A DNA stretch of 64,000 nt from CAISIP01 sp965278985. Its GTDB lineage: Bacteria; Pseudomonadota; Gammaproteobacteria; Burkholderiales; Burkholderiaceae_C. Positions 39,957 to 49,043 of the stretch are shown here, piece by piece. A model generated the notes under the pieces. The model was given only the letters and a program-made list of their open reading frames with translations, searched no databases and was not told where the DNA came from. The translations under genes were made by a program, and so were the position numbers. Every line of letters starts with the position of its first letter. Position 1 is the stretch's first letter. The stretch lies in the NCBI GenBank assembly GCA_965278985.1, contig OZ257131.1:3906001-3970000 (forward strand). The letters run 5' to 3'.

Positions 39957-40874
39957 TCACCCCAGCAGTGTCGACAGCCGCTGTTGCAACGCCGTGAAGA
40001 TCGCCGCCACCTCCTGCTCCACCACGGCCACGGCGGGCCGCTCCTCGCCCTTGCGGCGCAGCAGCACCATGGCCTCGCGCGCGGCGGGCCGGCGCAGGCG
40101 CCGCAACACAGCGCCGCGTTGCGGCAGCAGCGCGGTCGAGGCCGGCACCAGCGCCACGCCCAGGCCCGCGCCCACGAGGTCCAGCACGCCGTGCACGGTG
40201 CTGGCCTCGTAACGGATGCGCGGGCTGAAGCCGGACTGCGCGCACAGGTGGATGGACTGGTCGAAATACGCCGGGCTGCGGTGCCGCGTGAAGGACACGA
40301 AGTCGTGTTCTGCGAAGGCGCGTAGTTCCACCTCGGCGGCCTCCTCGCCCTGTGCCGCAGGGTGGTCGGTGGCCAGCGCGAGGCAGAAGGGATCGGCCAT
40401 CTCGCAGGCCGCCTGCAGGCGCGGATGGCGCACCGGCGCACGTGCCAGGCCCAGGTCGATGCGGCCGGCCACCAGGGCGTCGACCTGCTCGCTGCTGATC
40501 GTCTCCTTGAGTTCCAGGGCCAGGCCCGGCAGGCGCTGGCGCAGCGCGCGCACCAGCTCCGGTATCACGGTGCCTGCGGCAGAAGGCACGAAACCCAGCA
40601 CCAGGCTGCCGGCACCGGCGGCCGGTGCCACGAGGTCACGCAGCCGCCCGGCGCGCTGCAGCAGGTGCCGCGCTTCGGGCAGCAGGGTCTCGCCGGCAGT
40701 GGTCAGGCGAACGCCTTTGGGATGGCGCATGAACAGCGCCACGCCCAGTTCCTCTTCCAGCTGGCGGATCTGCACCGAAAGCGGCGGCTGGGCGATGAAG
40801 AGTTTCTCGGCAGCGCGGCTCAGGCTGCCAGTCTCGGCCACGGCGACGAAGTAACGCAGGTGCCTAAGTTCCAT
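39957..40874 (-). CDS. LysR-family transcriptional regulator
   Basis: The 305-residue protein has the N-terminal helix-turn-helix MELRHLRYFVAVAETGSLSRAAEKLFIAQPPLSVQIRQLEEELGV (residues 1-45) and a periplasmic-binding-like effector domain (LVLGFVPSAAGTVIPELVRAL). It is divergent from the Bug gene at 41011, across a 136-base gap holding a T-N11-A palindrome. It probably controls the Bug, alcohol dehydrogenase and EthD-like genes to its right. The effector is unknown. Confidence 0.9.
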   Translation of the reverse strand: MELRHLRYFVAVAETGSLSRAAEKLFIAQPPLSVQIRQLEEELGVALFMRHPKGVRLTTAGETLLPEARHLLQRAGRLRDLVAPAAGAGSLVLGFVPSAAGTVIPELVRALRQRLPGLALELKETISSEQVDALVAGRIDLGLARAPVRHPRLQAACEMADPFCLALATDHPAAQGEEAAEVELRAFAEHDFVSFTRHRSPAYFDQSIHLCAQSGFSPRIRYEASTVHGVLDLVGAGLGVALVPASTALLPQRGAVLRRLRRPAAREAMVLLRRKGEERPAVAVVEQEVAAIFTALQQRLSTLLG

Positions 40875-40894
40875 GGTGTCCTTCCACGGCATCT

Positions 40895-40913
40895 CCATAT
40901 CTTTAACGTATGG
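40895..40913. promoter_or_regulatory. Candidate LysR-type binding site
   Basis: CCATA-N9-TATGG is an inverted repeat of the T-N11-A form, 20 bases upstream of the LysR start. TATGGC at 40909-40914 is matched again by GCCATA at 40936-40941, giving a second half-site towards the Bug promoter. Confidence 0.5.
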
Positions 40914-41010
40914 CGATCCTACACATTCAATCTTTGCCATAGGCGACCAGGCTGCGCACAATCGCCGCTCTTTGCACCCCGCCCACCCTGGGCCTTCCGG
41001 AGACACCCCC

Positions 41011-41985
41011 ATGCGCGCCCTCGCCCGCCCCCTTATTCGTTCCACCCTGCTCGCCGCCCTGCTGGCCACCGCCGCTGCGGCCCATGCCTGGCCCGACAAG
41101 CCGGTGCGCATCGTCGTGCCCGCGCCCGCCGGCAGCTCGCTGGACGTGATCGCGCGCACGCTGGGCGACAAGCTCTCGCCCAAGTGGAAACAGCCCGTGG
41201 TGGTGGACAACAAGCCCGGCGCCGGCGGCATGATCGGCGTGGGCCAGGCCGCCAAGGCCACGCCCGACGGCTACACGCTGACCATCGGCTTCAACGGCCC
41301 CATCGCCTTCGGCCCCTTCATGTACAAGAAGATGGCCTACGACCCGGCGAAGGAGCTGATCCCCGTGGTCATGACCACCTCGCAGCCCAACGTGCTGGCC
41401 ATTCCCGCCAGCCACCCGGCCAAGACGCTGGGCGAGTTCGTCGCCTGGGCGAAGCAGCAGCCCAAGGGAGTGAGTTACGCCTCGGTGGGTGCGGGCAGCT
41501 CCTCGCACCTGACGATGGAGCTGTTCCGCGCCGCAGCGGGCTTCGACGCCGTGCACGTGCCTTTCTCCGGCTCGCCGCCAGCCGCAACCTCCGTGGCCGC
41601 GAGCGATACACAGGCGCTGTTCACGGTGGAGCCGGCGCTGCGGCCGCTGGAGCAGTCGGGCCGCATCCGGCTGCTGGCGTCCACGGGGTTGAAGCGCATG
41701 GAGACGGCCAAGGAACTGCCGACCGTGGCCGAGTCCGGTTTCGCCGGCTTCGAGGCCATCGCCTGGAACGGCCTCTTCACAGCCACGGGCACGCCAGCCG
41801 CGGTGGTGGAGCAGATCAATGCAGATGTGAACGCCGCGCTGGCCGATCCCGCAGTGCGCACGACGCTGAACAATGCCGGCCTGATCCCCGGTGGCGGCAC
41901 CGCAGCAGAATTCAAGCGCTACATCGAGACGGAAAGCCGCAAGTGGGGTGCGATCATCACCAAGGCTGGCATCACCGTCGATTGA
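41011..41985 (+). CDS. Bug/TctC-family solute-binding protein
   Basis: The 324-residue periplasmic protein has a signal peptide (STLLAALLATAAAAHA) and the Bug motifs WPDKPVRIVVPAPAGSSLDVIARTL, VVVDNKPGAGGMIGVGQ and ATPDGYTLTIGFNG. It lies divergent from a LysR regulator and 10 bases before an alcohol dehydrogenase gene, so it probably brings in the substrate of that pathway or senses it. Confidence 0.9.
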   Translation: MRALARPLIRSTLLAALLATAAAAHAWPDKPVRIVVPAPAGSSLDVIARTLGDKLSPKWKQPVVVDNKPGAGGMIGVGQAAKATPDGYTLTIGFNGPIAFGPFMYKKMAYDPAKELIPVVMTTSQPNVLAIPASHPAKTLGEFVAWAKQQPKGVSYASVGAGSSSHLTMELFRAAAGFDAVHVPFSGSPPAATSVAASDTQALFTVEPALRPLEQSGRIRLLASTGLKRMETAKELPTVAESGFAGFEAIAWNGLFTATGTPAAVVEQINADVNAALADPAVRTTLNNAGLIPGGGTAAEFKRYIETESRKWGAIITKAGITVD

Positions 41986-41995
41986 GGCACACACC

Positions 41996-43021
41996 ATGCT
42001 CGCACTGCAGAAAATCCGCCCCGAAGCCGGCCTCGCACTCGTCGAGGTGCCCTCCCCCGCGGAACCGGGCGATGGCGAGGTCCGCGTGCGCGTGCTCGCC
42101 ACCGGCATCTGCGGCAGCGACCTGCATGTGGACGACTGGACCCGCAGCTACACCTTCATCACGCCCGCATTGCCCGTGACGCTGGGCCACGAGTTCGTGG
42201 GCATCGCCGAGAACGGCCCGCTGGCAGGCCAGCGCGTGGTGGTGCGTCCCTCCGTCACCTGCGGCCGCTGCGCGGCCTGCAGCGCAGGACGCTTCGATGC
42301 CTGCGAAACCCGCACCGGCATCGGCATGACGCGCCAGGGCGCCTTTGCCTCGCATGTGCTCGTGCCGCAGCGCAACTGCGTGCCCGTGCCCGCGGGCCTG
42401 CCGGACCGGCTGGCCGCGTTGGCCGAGCCCTTGTCCATCTCCATGCAGGCCCTGCGCATCGGCGGCGAGGTGGCCGGCCAACGCGTGCTGGTCATGGGCC
42501 CGGGCACCATCGGCCAGGGCATCGCCGTGCTGGCGCGCCGCGCGGGTGCGGCGCAGGTGGTGGTGAGTGGTTACGAGGACGCGGCGCGTTTCGACGCCTT
42601 GCGCCGCATGGGTTTCGAGCAGCTGGTGGACGTGGCCACGCAGCCGCTGGCCCAGGGCTGTGCGCCCTTCACGCAGGGCGAGCCCCTCGACATCGTCTAC
42701 GAGGCCACGGGCGTGCCGCGCACCGTCACCGAGGCACTGGCGCTGCTGCGCCGCAACGGCATCGTGGTCGTGACGGGTATCCACGCCACGCCGCTGGAAC
42801 TGGACCTGACGCAGCTGGTGCGCCGCCAGCTGCAGCTGCGCGGCTCCTTCCGCCCGCCCGAATCGGACTGGCCCGCGGCGCTAGCGCTGATGGCCGAGGT
42901 GGGCGACACCATGGCACCGATGGTGAGCCATGTGTTGCCGCTGGAGCAGGCGCTGGAGGGCTTTGCACTCGCCCATGGCAAGCAGGCCAGCAAGGTGCTG
43001 CTGCAGCCCGGTGCCGCATGA
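41996..43021 (+). CDS. Zinc-dependent medium-chain alcohol dehydrogenase
   Basis: The 341-residue protein has catalytic zinc ligands Cys39 (TGICGSDLH) and GHE in LGHEFVGI. The structural zinc lobe is TCGRCAACSAGRFDAC, and the nucleotide fold is VLVMGPGTIGQGIAVLARR. It should oxidise a polyol or secondary alcohol with NAD(P). Its stop overlaps the ATG of the next gene (ATGA), so the two are coupled. Confidence 0.88.
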   Translation: MLALQKIRPEAGLALVEVPSPAEPGDGEVRVRVLATGICGSDLHVDDWTRSYTFITPALPVTLGHEFVGIAENGPLAGQRVVVRPSVTCGRCAACSAGRFDACETRTGIGMTRQGAFASHVLVPQRNCVPVPAGLPDRLAALAEPLSISMQALRIGGEVAGQRVLVMGPGTIGQGIAVLARRAGAAQVVVSGYEDAARFDALRRMGFEQLVDVATQPLAQGCAPFTQGEPLDIVYEATGVPRTVTEALALLRRNGIVVVTGIHATPLELDLTQLVRRQLQLRGSFRPPESDWPAALALMAEVGDTMAPMVSHVLPLEQALEGFALAHGKQASKVLLQPGAA

Positions 43022-43626
43022 TGGCCAGCGTCGCCACCGCCCTGCTCGCGTTGTGGAACGACGTGACGCCTGCGCGCGAGGACGAATACAACGACTGGCA
43101 TGCCCATGAACACGTGCCCGAGCGGCTGACCATGCCGGGCTTCGTCTGGGCCCAGCGCTGGCGCGCGGCGGACGACGTTGGTCCTGGACCGCGCTACCTC
43201 ACGTTGTACGGACTCACCGGCCTCGACGCGCTGGAGACCGACGAATACCAGCGCCTGCTCGCCGGCCCCACGCCCTGGAGCCAGCGCATGCGGCCCCACC
43301 TCCTGCACCTGAGCCGCTGGGCCTGCACACTGGATGCCATGGAGGATGTCTCAGAGGATGACCGGATGCAGGCCGTCTGCCTGCAGGACCGGCCCGCGCT
43401 GCCCGAGGCATTCCACGGACTGCGGGCGCAGCGCCAACGTGATGCCGCGCCCCTGCCATGGCTCGCAGGCACGCAGGCGCAGGACATCCTCGGTGATTGG
43501 CTGGTCTGCGCGGGCACCGTGGCTGCGCTGCCCGACGAGGCCTACCGGCGCGACTTCGTGCGTCTGCCCGTCGGCCGCGACGACCGCGTGGGCCCCAGCC
43601 GCTGGCCAGCGGTACCGGGCTACTGA
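43018..43626 (+). CDS. EthD/dimeric alpha-beta barrel-like protein
   Basis: The 202-residue protein begins MASVATALLALWNDVTPAREDEYNDWHAHEHVPERL, the pattern of EthD-like dimeric alpha-beta barrels with NDWHxxEH. The second half is not recognised. It is coupled to the alcohol dehydrogenase gene by a four-base overlap and converges with amn, overlapping it by seven bases. A catabolic helper role is inferred from context. Confidence 0.68.
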   Translation: MMASVATALLALWNDVTPAREDEYNDWHAHEHVPERLTMPGFVWAQRWRAADDVGPGPRYLTLYGLTGLDALETDEYQRLLAGPTPWSQRMRPHLLHLSRWACTLDAMEDVSEDDRMQAVCLQDRPALPEAFHGLRAQRQRDAAPLPWLAGTQAQDILGDWLVCAGTVAALPDEAYRRDFVRLPVGRDDRVGPSRWPAVPGY

Positions 43627-45113
43627 AACGCCACCTCCGCGAAACTGCGCAGCTTGCGGCTGTGCAATTGGTCGAAGCCTCCCTGGCGCAGCAGCTCCAC
43701 GGCGCGGATGCCGATGCGCAGGTGCTGGTCCACGCGCTCGCGGTAGAAGTGGTTGGCCATGCCCGGCAGCTTGATCTCGCCGTGCAGCGGCTTGTCGCTG
43801 ACGCACAGCAAGGTGCCATAGGGCACGCGGAAGCGGAAGCCGTTGGCGGCGATGGTGGCGCTCTCCATGTCCACCGCCACGGCTCGGCTCTGGCTGTAGC
43901 GGCGCTGGGGGCCGTTGTCGGGCAGCAGCTCCCAGTTGCGGTTGTCGGTGCTGGCCACGGTGCCGGTGCGCAGCACGCTCTTGAGTTCGGGGCCCCGCAG
44001 TTGCGTGACATCTTCGACCGCCTGCTCCAGCGCCACCTGCACCTCGGCCAGCGCGGGGATCGGCACCCACAGCGGCAGCTCCTCGTCCAGCACATGGTCC
44101 TCGCGCACATAGCCGTGCGCCAGCACGTAGTCGCCCAGCCGCTGGGTGTTGCGCAGGCCCGCGCAGTGGCCCAGCATGACCCACGCATGCGGGCGCAGCA
44201 CGGCAATGTGGTCCGTGATGTTCTTGGCGTTGGCCGGGCCGACGCCGATGTTGACCATGGTGATGCCGCCGCGGTCCTTGCGCAGCAGGTGGTAGCCCGG
44301 CATCTGCGGCAGGCGCAGCGGCTCGGCGCCGAACTCGTCACCAGGCTCGGCCGGCAGGCCCACGCGGCGCGTGACCATGTTGCCGGGCTCCACGAAGGCG
44401 ATGTAGTCGCTGGCGGGGTTCTGCATCTCGGTGCGGCCCAGGCGCACGAATTCGTCGATGTAGAACTGGTAGTTCGTGAACAGCACGAAGTTCTGGAAGA
44501 ACTCCGGCAGCGTGCCGGTGTAGTGGCGCAGCCGGTGCAGCGAATAGTCCACGCGCGGGGCCGTGAACAGCGACAGCGGGTGGGCGTCGCCCGCCTTCGC
44601 CTCGTAGGTGCCGTTGGCGATGCAGTCGTCCATGGCGGCCAGGTCGGGCAGGTCGAACATGTCGCGCATGCGCTCCCGTTGGCGCGCGTCCAGGCTGCCT
44701 TCGATGTGCTCGTGTTCGGCGAAGGAGAAGTGCACCGGGATGGGCTGCGTGCTCACGCCCACCTCGATCTCCTCCTGGTGGTTCAGCAGCAGCAGGCGAA
44801 ACTGCTCCAGCAGGTAGTCGCCGAAGAGGTCGGGCCGCGTGATCGTGGTCTCGAAGCGGCCCGGGCCTGCCACGAAGCCGAAGCTCAAGCGCGCGTTCTC
44901 CCCCGGGTCGGCGCGCAACACGGTGTGGGTCTGCACCCGCACGAAGGGGTAGAAGGCCCGCGCCGGACCGGGCAATGCATCGCCCGCCACATAGCGCTGC
45001 ATGGCCTTGCGCAGGTGCGCGAGGCTGGCGTCGTAAATCTTGCGGACCTGGGCCAGCGCGGCCGCCGGGTCTTTGAAGCGCTGGGATGCGAGGGGGGGTG
45101 CGGTGTAAGGCAT
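43620..45113 (-). CDS. amn: AMP nucleosidase
   Basis: The 497-residue protein matches AMP nucleosidase, which splits AMP into adenine and ribose 5-phosphate. It has an N-terminal AMP-nucleosidase domain (FYPFVRVQTHTVL) and a C-terminal phosphorylase-like domain. That domain has TMVNIGVGPANAKNITDHIA, PHAWVMLGHCAGLRN and the nucleoside site VAVDMESATIAANGFRF. The ATG at 45113 is chosen over a GTG at 45128, though neither has a strong ribosome binding site. It converges with the EthD-like gene. Confidence 0.92.
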   Translation of the reverse strand: MPYTAPPLASQRFKDPAAALAQVRKIYDASLAHLRKAMQRYVAGDALPGPARAFYPFVRVQTHTVLRADPGENARLSFGFVAGPGRFETTITRPDLFGDYLLEQFRLLLLNHQEEIEVGVSTQPIPVHFSFAEHEHIEGSLDARQRERMRDMFDLPDLAAMDDCIANGTYEAKAGDAHPLSLFTAPRVDYSLHRLRHYTGTLPEFFQNFVLFTNYQFYIDEFVRLGRTEMQNPASDYIAFVEPGNMVTRRVGLPAEPGDEFGAEPLRLPQMPGYHLLRKDRGGITMVNIGVGPANAKNITDHIAVLRPHAWVMLGHCAGLRNTQRLGDYVLAHGYVREDHVLDEELPLWVPIPALAEVQVALEQAVEDVTQLRGPELKSVLRTGTVASTDNRNWELLPDNGPQRRYSQSRAVAVDMESATIAANGFRFRVPYGTLLCVSDKPLHGEIKLPGMANHFYRERVDQHLRIGIRAVELLRQGGFDQLHSRKLRSFAEVAFQ

Positions 45114-45265
45114 CGGGCTATTGTCCACAAAGGCATGTCATGCGAATGGCTGCCAGCTGCAGCGGGTGCATGGGGCGCGCGGCCCTGGCTGGAATGCGTT
45201 CCAGGCATGCGCATCGCCACATGCGTTAGAGTCCCTGGCTCCTGTCCTCGTCACCCCATCTGGCC

Positions 45266-46699
45266 ATGCCCGGTAGACCCTCTCTGCGCCGTGTCCTGGC
45301 CTGCGTGGCCGCCCTCGTGCTGGGCGTGCTGGTGCTGGCCACCGGCGCGCTCTGGTACACCGGCATACCCCGCAACGCCGCCGGCATGGCTGCGAAGGGC
45401 GTCTGCTCGGCCGCCTTCGTGGCCGGCAGGCCCTGGCAGACGCTGCTGGCGGATGACGTGTTGCCCGCCAGCCCCGCGCTGACGGCCATCAGCGTCGAAG
45501 TGGACGAAGCCGGCAAGCGCGTGAAGGGTCGCTTCGCCGGCATGTTCGAGCGCGAGGCGCGCCTGCTGCCCCTGCGCGGCTGCGTGCTGGACGCCGAGGT
45601 CGCCCACCCCCGCGCGCCCTTGACGTCGGCGCCGGACACGAACCCGGACGCACCCTGGCCCGAGGGCGAAGCGCCCCTGCCCGTGGCGCACTGGGGCGCA
45701 GGCGTGGACGCAGCAGCGCTGCAAGCTTTAATGAACCACGCATTCGAAGGCGCCGGCGATCCGCAGCGATCCAACACGCGCGCCGTGGCCATCGTCCACC
45801 GCGGAAGGCTCCTGGCATCGCGCACGGCCCCGGGCTTCGACAGCCGCACCGCACTGCACGGCTGGTCCATGACGAAGACGGTGGTGGGCATGCTGGGTTA
45901 CAAGCGCGCAGCCGAGACCGGCCTGCCGCTGGACACGCCGGTGGTGGCCGCATTCGACGAAGCGCATGCGCCCGGCTGGCTCGCGAAATGGCGCGCCGAC
46001 AGCCGCCGCGACATCAAGGTGTCGGACCTGCTCTACATGCGCGACGGCCTGGCCAGCACCGAGAGCTACCAGCCCTGGGGCGAGGTGCCGCAGATGCTGT
46101 GGGGCAACGCCAACGCGGCCGCGTTCGCCGCCGCTGCACCGGCCGAAGCGCCGGCCGGCCAGCGCTGGCGCTACCTCAGCCAGACCGCCAACATCTTCTC
46201 GGCCGTGGTGCGCTCGCGCTTCGCCAGCGACACGCAATACTGGGCCTACCCGCAGGCCGCCCTCTTCGGGCCCATCGGCGCCACCACCGCCGTGCTGGAG
46301 ACCGACACGGCCGGCAACTGGGTGGGCTCGTCCTACCTCTGGGCCAGCGTGGGCGACTGGGCGCGCCTGGGCCAGCTGATGCTGGCCGACGGCCGTTGGG
46401 GCAGCCAGCAGGTGCTGCCGCCCGGCTGGCTGCGGTACGCGGCCACCCGCGCGACAGCCGATGGCGAAGGACGCGGGTATGGTGCGCAGACCTGGCGCAT
46501 CGGCGACCCCGAGGCCGGAGAATGCAAGGGTTACGGACTGCCGCCCGACACGCTGGCCATGAGCGGCCACTGGGGCCAGATCGTGGCCATGGTGCCCTCG
46601 CGCGACCTCGTGGCCGTGCGCCTGGGCTGGACCTTCCAACGGGGCCAGTTCAATGGCTGCGCCTTCGTGGCAGAGGCCCTGAAGGCCGTGCCGGGCTGA
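45266..46699 (+). CDS. Beta-lactamase-fold serine hydrolase
   Basis: The 477-residue protein has an N-terminal membrane anchor or signal (VLACVAALVLGVLVLATGALW). Its class C-type penicillin-binding fold has the SxxK motif Ser201-Met-Thr-Lys204 (HGWSMTKTVVG) and a Tyr motif in RYLSQTANIF. The third box reads GHWGQIV near the C-terminus. Family members act as esterases or DD-peptidases; true beta-lactamase action is not supported. It lies 32 bases before the SDR gene. Confidence 0.83.
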   Translation: MPGRPSLRRVLACVAALVLGVLVLATGALWYTGIPRNAAGMAAKGVCSAAFVAGRPWQTLLADDVLPASPALTAISVEVDEAGKRVKGRFAGMFEREARLLPLRGCVLDAEVAHPRAPLTSAPDTNPDAPWPEGEAPLPVAHWGAGVDAAALQALMNHAFEGAGDPQRSNTRAVAIVHRGRLLASRTAPGFDSRTALHGWSMTKTVVGMLGYKRAAETGLPLDTPVVAAFDEAHAPGWLAKWRADSRRDIKVSDLLYMRDGLASTESYQPWGEVPQMLWGNANAAAFAAAAPAEAPAGQRWRYLSQTANIFSAVVRSRFASDTQYWAYPQAALFGPIGATTAVLETDTAGNWVGSSYLWASVGDWARLGQLMLADGRWGSQQVLPPGWLRYAATRATADGEGRGYGAQTWRIGDPEAGECKGYGLPPDTLAMSGHWGQIVAMVPSRDLVAVRLGWTFQRGQFNGCAFVAEALKAVPG

Positions 46700-46731
46700 T
46701 CATCTTCACCATCTTTCAAAGGAGTACGCAC

Positions 46732-47529
46732 ATGGATCTGGGAATCAAGGGCAAGTGGGCCCTCGTCTGCGGCGCCAGCAAGGGGCTGGGACTGGGCTGC
46801 GCGCAGGCATTGGTACGCGAAGGCGTGAACGTGGTGGTGATGGCGCGCGGTGCCGAGCTGCTGGAGCAATCCGCCGCCGCGCTGCGTGCGCTGCCGGGCG
46901 CCGCCACGGTGATCGCGGTGGCCGCCGACATCACCACAGATGCCGGCCGCGCCGCGGCCTTTGCCGCGCCGGGCGGACCGGGCACGGACTTCGACATCGT
47001 CGTGACCAATGCCGGTGGCCCGCCGCCCGGCGACTTCCGCGACTGGGATCGCGAGGCCTGGCTCAAGGCCGTGGACGCCAACATGCTCACGCCCATCTGG
47101 CTCATCAAGGCCACGGTGGACGGCATGGCGCAGCGCGGCTTCGGCCGCATCGTCAACATCACTTCGGGCGCCGTGAAGTCGCCCATCGACATCCTGGGCC
47201 TGTCCAACGGCGCACGCAGCGGCCTCACGGGTTTCATCGCGGGCGTGTCGCGCAGCAGCGTGGCAGCCCACAACGTGACCATCAACAACCTGCTGCCCGG
47301 CGCCTTCGACACGGACCGCCTGCGCGTGACCATGAAGGGCCAGGCGGAGAAGACGGGCAAGTCGATGGACGAACTGCTGGCCATCCGCGCCAAAGGCATC
47401 CCCGCGAAGCGCATCGGCACGTCCGAGGAGTTTGGTGCGATCTGCGCCTTCCTGTGCAGCCAGCACGCGGGCTACATGACGGGGCAGAACATCCTGGCAG
47501 ACGGCGGCGCCTACCCCGGCACCTTCTGA
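46732..47529 (+). CDS. Atypical SDR oxidoreductase (FabG-like, no YxxxK)
   Basis: The 265-residue protein has a classic SDR nucleotide site (ALVCGASKGLGLGCAQAL) and NAG motif (VVTNAGGPPPGDF). After the serine of NITSGAVKSP, the usual Tyr-x3-Lys is replaced by Ser-Asn-Gly-Ala-Arg (LSNGARSG). A subgroup of FabG-like SDRs lacking the normal tetrad is known. Either catalysis differs, or the protein has a non-reductase role. AAAGGAG lies before the ATG at 46732. Confidence 0.85.
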   Translation: MDLGIKGKWALVCGASKGLGLGCAQALVREGVNVVVMARGAELLEQSAAALRALPGAATVIAVAADITTDAGRAAAFAAPGGPGTDFDIVVTNAGGPPPGDFRDWDREAWLKAVDANMLTPIWLIKATVDGMAQRGFGRIVNITSGAVKSPIDILGLSNGARSGLTGFIAGVSRSSVAAHNVTINNLLPGAFDTDRLRVTMKGQAEKTGKSMDELLAIRAKGIPAKRIGTSEEFGAICAFLCSQHAGYMTGQNILADGGAYPGTF

Positions 47530-47539
47530 CCTGAAGCGG

Positions 47540-48928
47540 TCAGCGCGCCGGCTCGCGCATCGTCACGAACTCTTCGGCTGCGGTGGGGTGTATACCGATG
47601 GTACTGTCGAACACAGCCTTGGTGGCGCCTGCGCGCAACGCGACCGCGAAGCCTTGGACGATTTCTCCGGCATCCGCACCGACCATGTGCAGGCCCACCA
47701 CGCGGTCTGTCGCGTCCTCCACCACCAGCTTCATGAAGGTGCGCTCGGTGCTGCCCGAGAGCGTGTGGCGCAGCGCCTTGAAGTCGGACTTGAAGATGGT
47801 CACCTTGCCGAAGAGCTCGCGCGCCTTGGCCTCCGAATGGCCCACCGTACCGATGTTGGGGTGCGTGAATACCGCCGTGGGGATGAACTCGTAGTCCATG
47901 CTGCGCGGCGCCTTGCCGGCCGCAGGGCCGAAGAGGTGGTCCACCAGCACCATGGCCTCGCCCAGCGCCACCGGGGTGAGCTGCACGCGCGAGGTCACGT
48001 CGCCCAGTGCGTAGATGGAGGGCTCCGAAGTGTTGTAGTTCTCATCCACGATGATCGCGCCGTCCTTGCGCTGCGCCACGCCCACCGCTTCCAGGCCCAT
48101 GTGCTTCACGTTGGGCACGCGGCCCGTGGCATAGAGCACGCGGTCGACGGTGATGGGCGCGATGGCCTCGCCGTGCTGCTCCAGTTGCACCTGCAGGCCG
48201 CCGGCCACGCGTTCGATGGAGCGCACCTGCGCACACAGGCGCAGGTCCACGCCGGTCTTGCGCATCTCGGCCGCGATGAACTGGCGCACGTCGTCGTCGA
48301 AGCCGCGCAGGATCTGGTCACCGCGGTACAGCTGCGTCACGCTGGCACCCAGGCCGTTGAAGATGGAGGCGAACTCGCTGGCGATGTAGCCGCCGCCCAC
48401 CACCAGCAGGCGCTGTGGAAAGGGCTCCAGGTCGAACATCGCGTCCGACACATCTACCAGGTCGGAGCCGGGAAACTCGGGCACATGCGGCGTGCCGCCC
48501 GTGGCGATGAGGATGTTCCCGGCGCTGTGACGCTGGCCGTCCACCAGCACATGGTGACCATCCTCCAACGTGGCACGCGCGTTGAGCACCGTCACGCCGG
48601 CACCCGCCAGCAGGTTGCCGTAGATGCCGTTCAGGCGGCTGATCTCCTTGCGGCGGTTGTCCTTCAGCGTGGCCCAGTCGAAGCGCGGCGCCTCCAGCTG
48701 CCAGCCAAAGCCCTTCGCCTCTTCGAAGGCGTCGGCGTAATGCGCGGCGTAGCTGTACAACTTCTTCGGGATGCAGCCCACGTTCACGCAGGTGCCGCCC
48801 AGGCCCGCCGTGCCCAGCTGCTCGGCCAGCGCCACGCGGGCGCCACGTTGCGCGGCCATGCGCGCGGCGCGCACGCCACCGCTGCCCCCGCCCACCACGA
48901 AAAGATCCCAATCGAAGGGTTGCGCCAT
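47540..48928 (-). CDS. gor: Glutathione-disulfide reductase
   Basis: The 462-residue flavoprotein has the FAD site FVVGGGSGGVRAARMAA and the redox pair Cys47/Cys52 in GGTCVNVGCIPKK. It also has the NADPH-binding LLVVGGGYIASEFASIFNGLG and the C-terminal catalytic His in IGIHPTAAEEF. This is the glutathione reductase branch that keeps glutathione reduced. The ATG at 48928 begins MAQPFDWDLF; the upstream open frame has no family match. Confidence 0.9.
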   Translation of the reverse strand: MAQPFDWDLFVVGGGSGGVRAARMAAQRGARVALAEQLGTAGLGGTCVNVGCIPKKLYSYAAHYADAFEEAKGFGWQLEAPRFDWATLKDNRRKEISRLNGIYGNLLAGAGVTVLNARATLEDGHHVLVDGQRHSAGNILIATGGTPHVPEFPGSDLVDVSDAMFDLEPFPQRLLVVGGGYIASEFASIFNGLGASVTQLYRGDQILRGFDDDVRQFIAAEMRKTGVDLRLCAQVRSIERVAGGLQVQLEQHGEAIAPITVDRVLYATGRVPNVKHMGLEAVGVAQRKDGAIIVDENYNTSEPSIYALGDVTSRVQLTPVALGEAMVLVDHLFGPAAGKAPRSMDYEFIPTAVFTHPNIGTVGHSEAKARELFGKVTIFKSDFKALRHTLSGSTERTFMKLVVEDATDRVVGLHMVGADAGEIVQGFAVALRAGATKAVFDSTIGIHPTAAEEFVTMREPAR

Positions 48929-49043
48929 AGATGCCTTTATCTGGATTGCAGGCCGGCATCGTAGCGGGCATTGCATGGGCACCCTGCCACCGGGGGCATG
49001 CGGGCACAACAGCGCCCTGCGCCCTGCGGCGATGCAGTGGCGG

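Noticed and set aside
45266..46699. Calling the serine hydrolase a beta-lactamase resistance gene
   Set aside because: Only the general fold motifs are present; close relatives include esterases and peptidases and there is no ampR-like neighbour.
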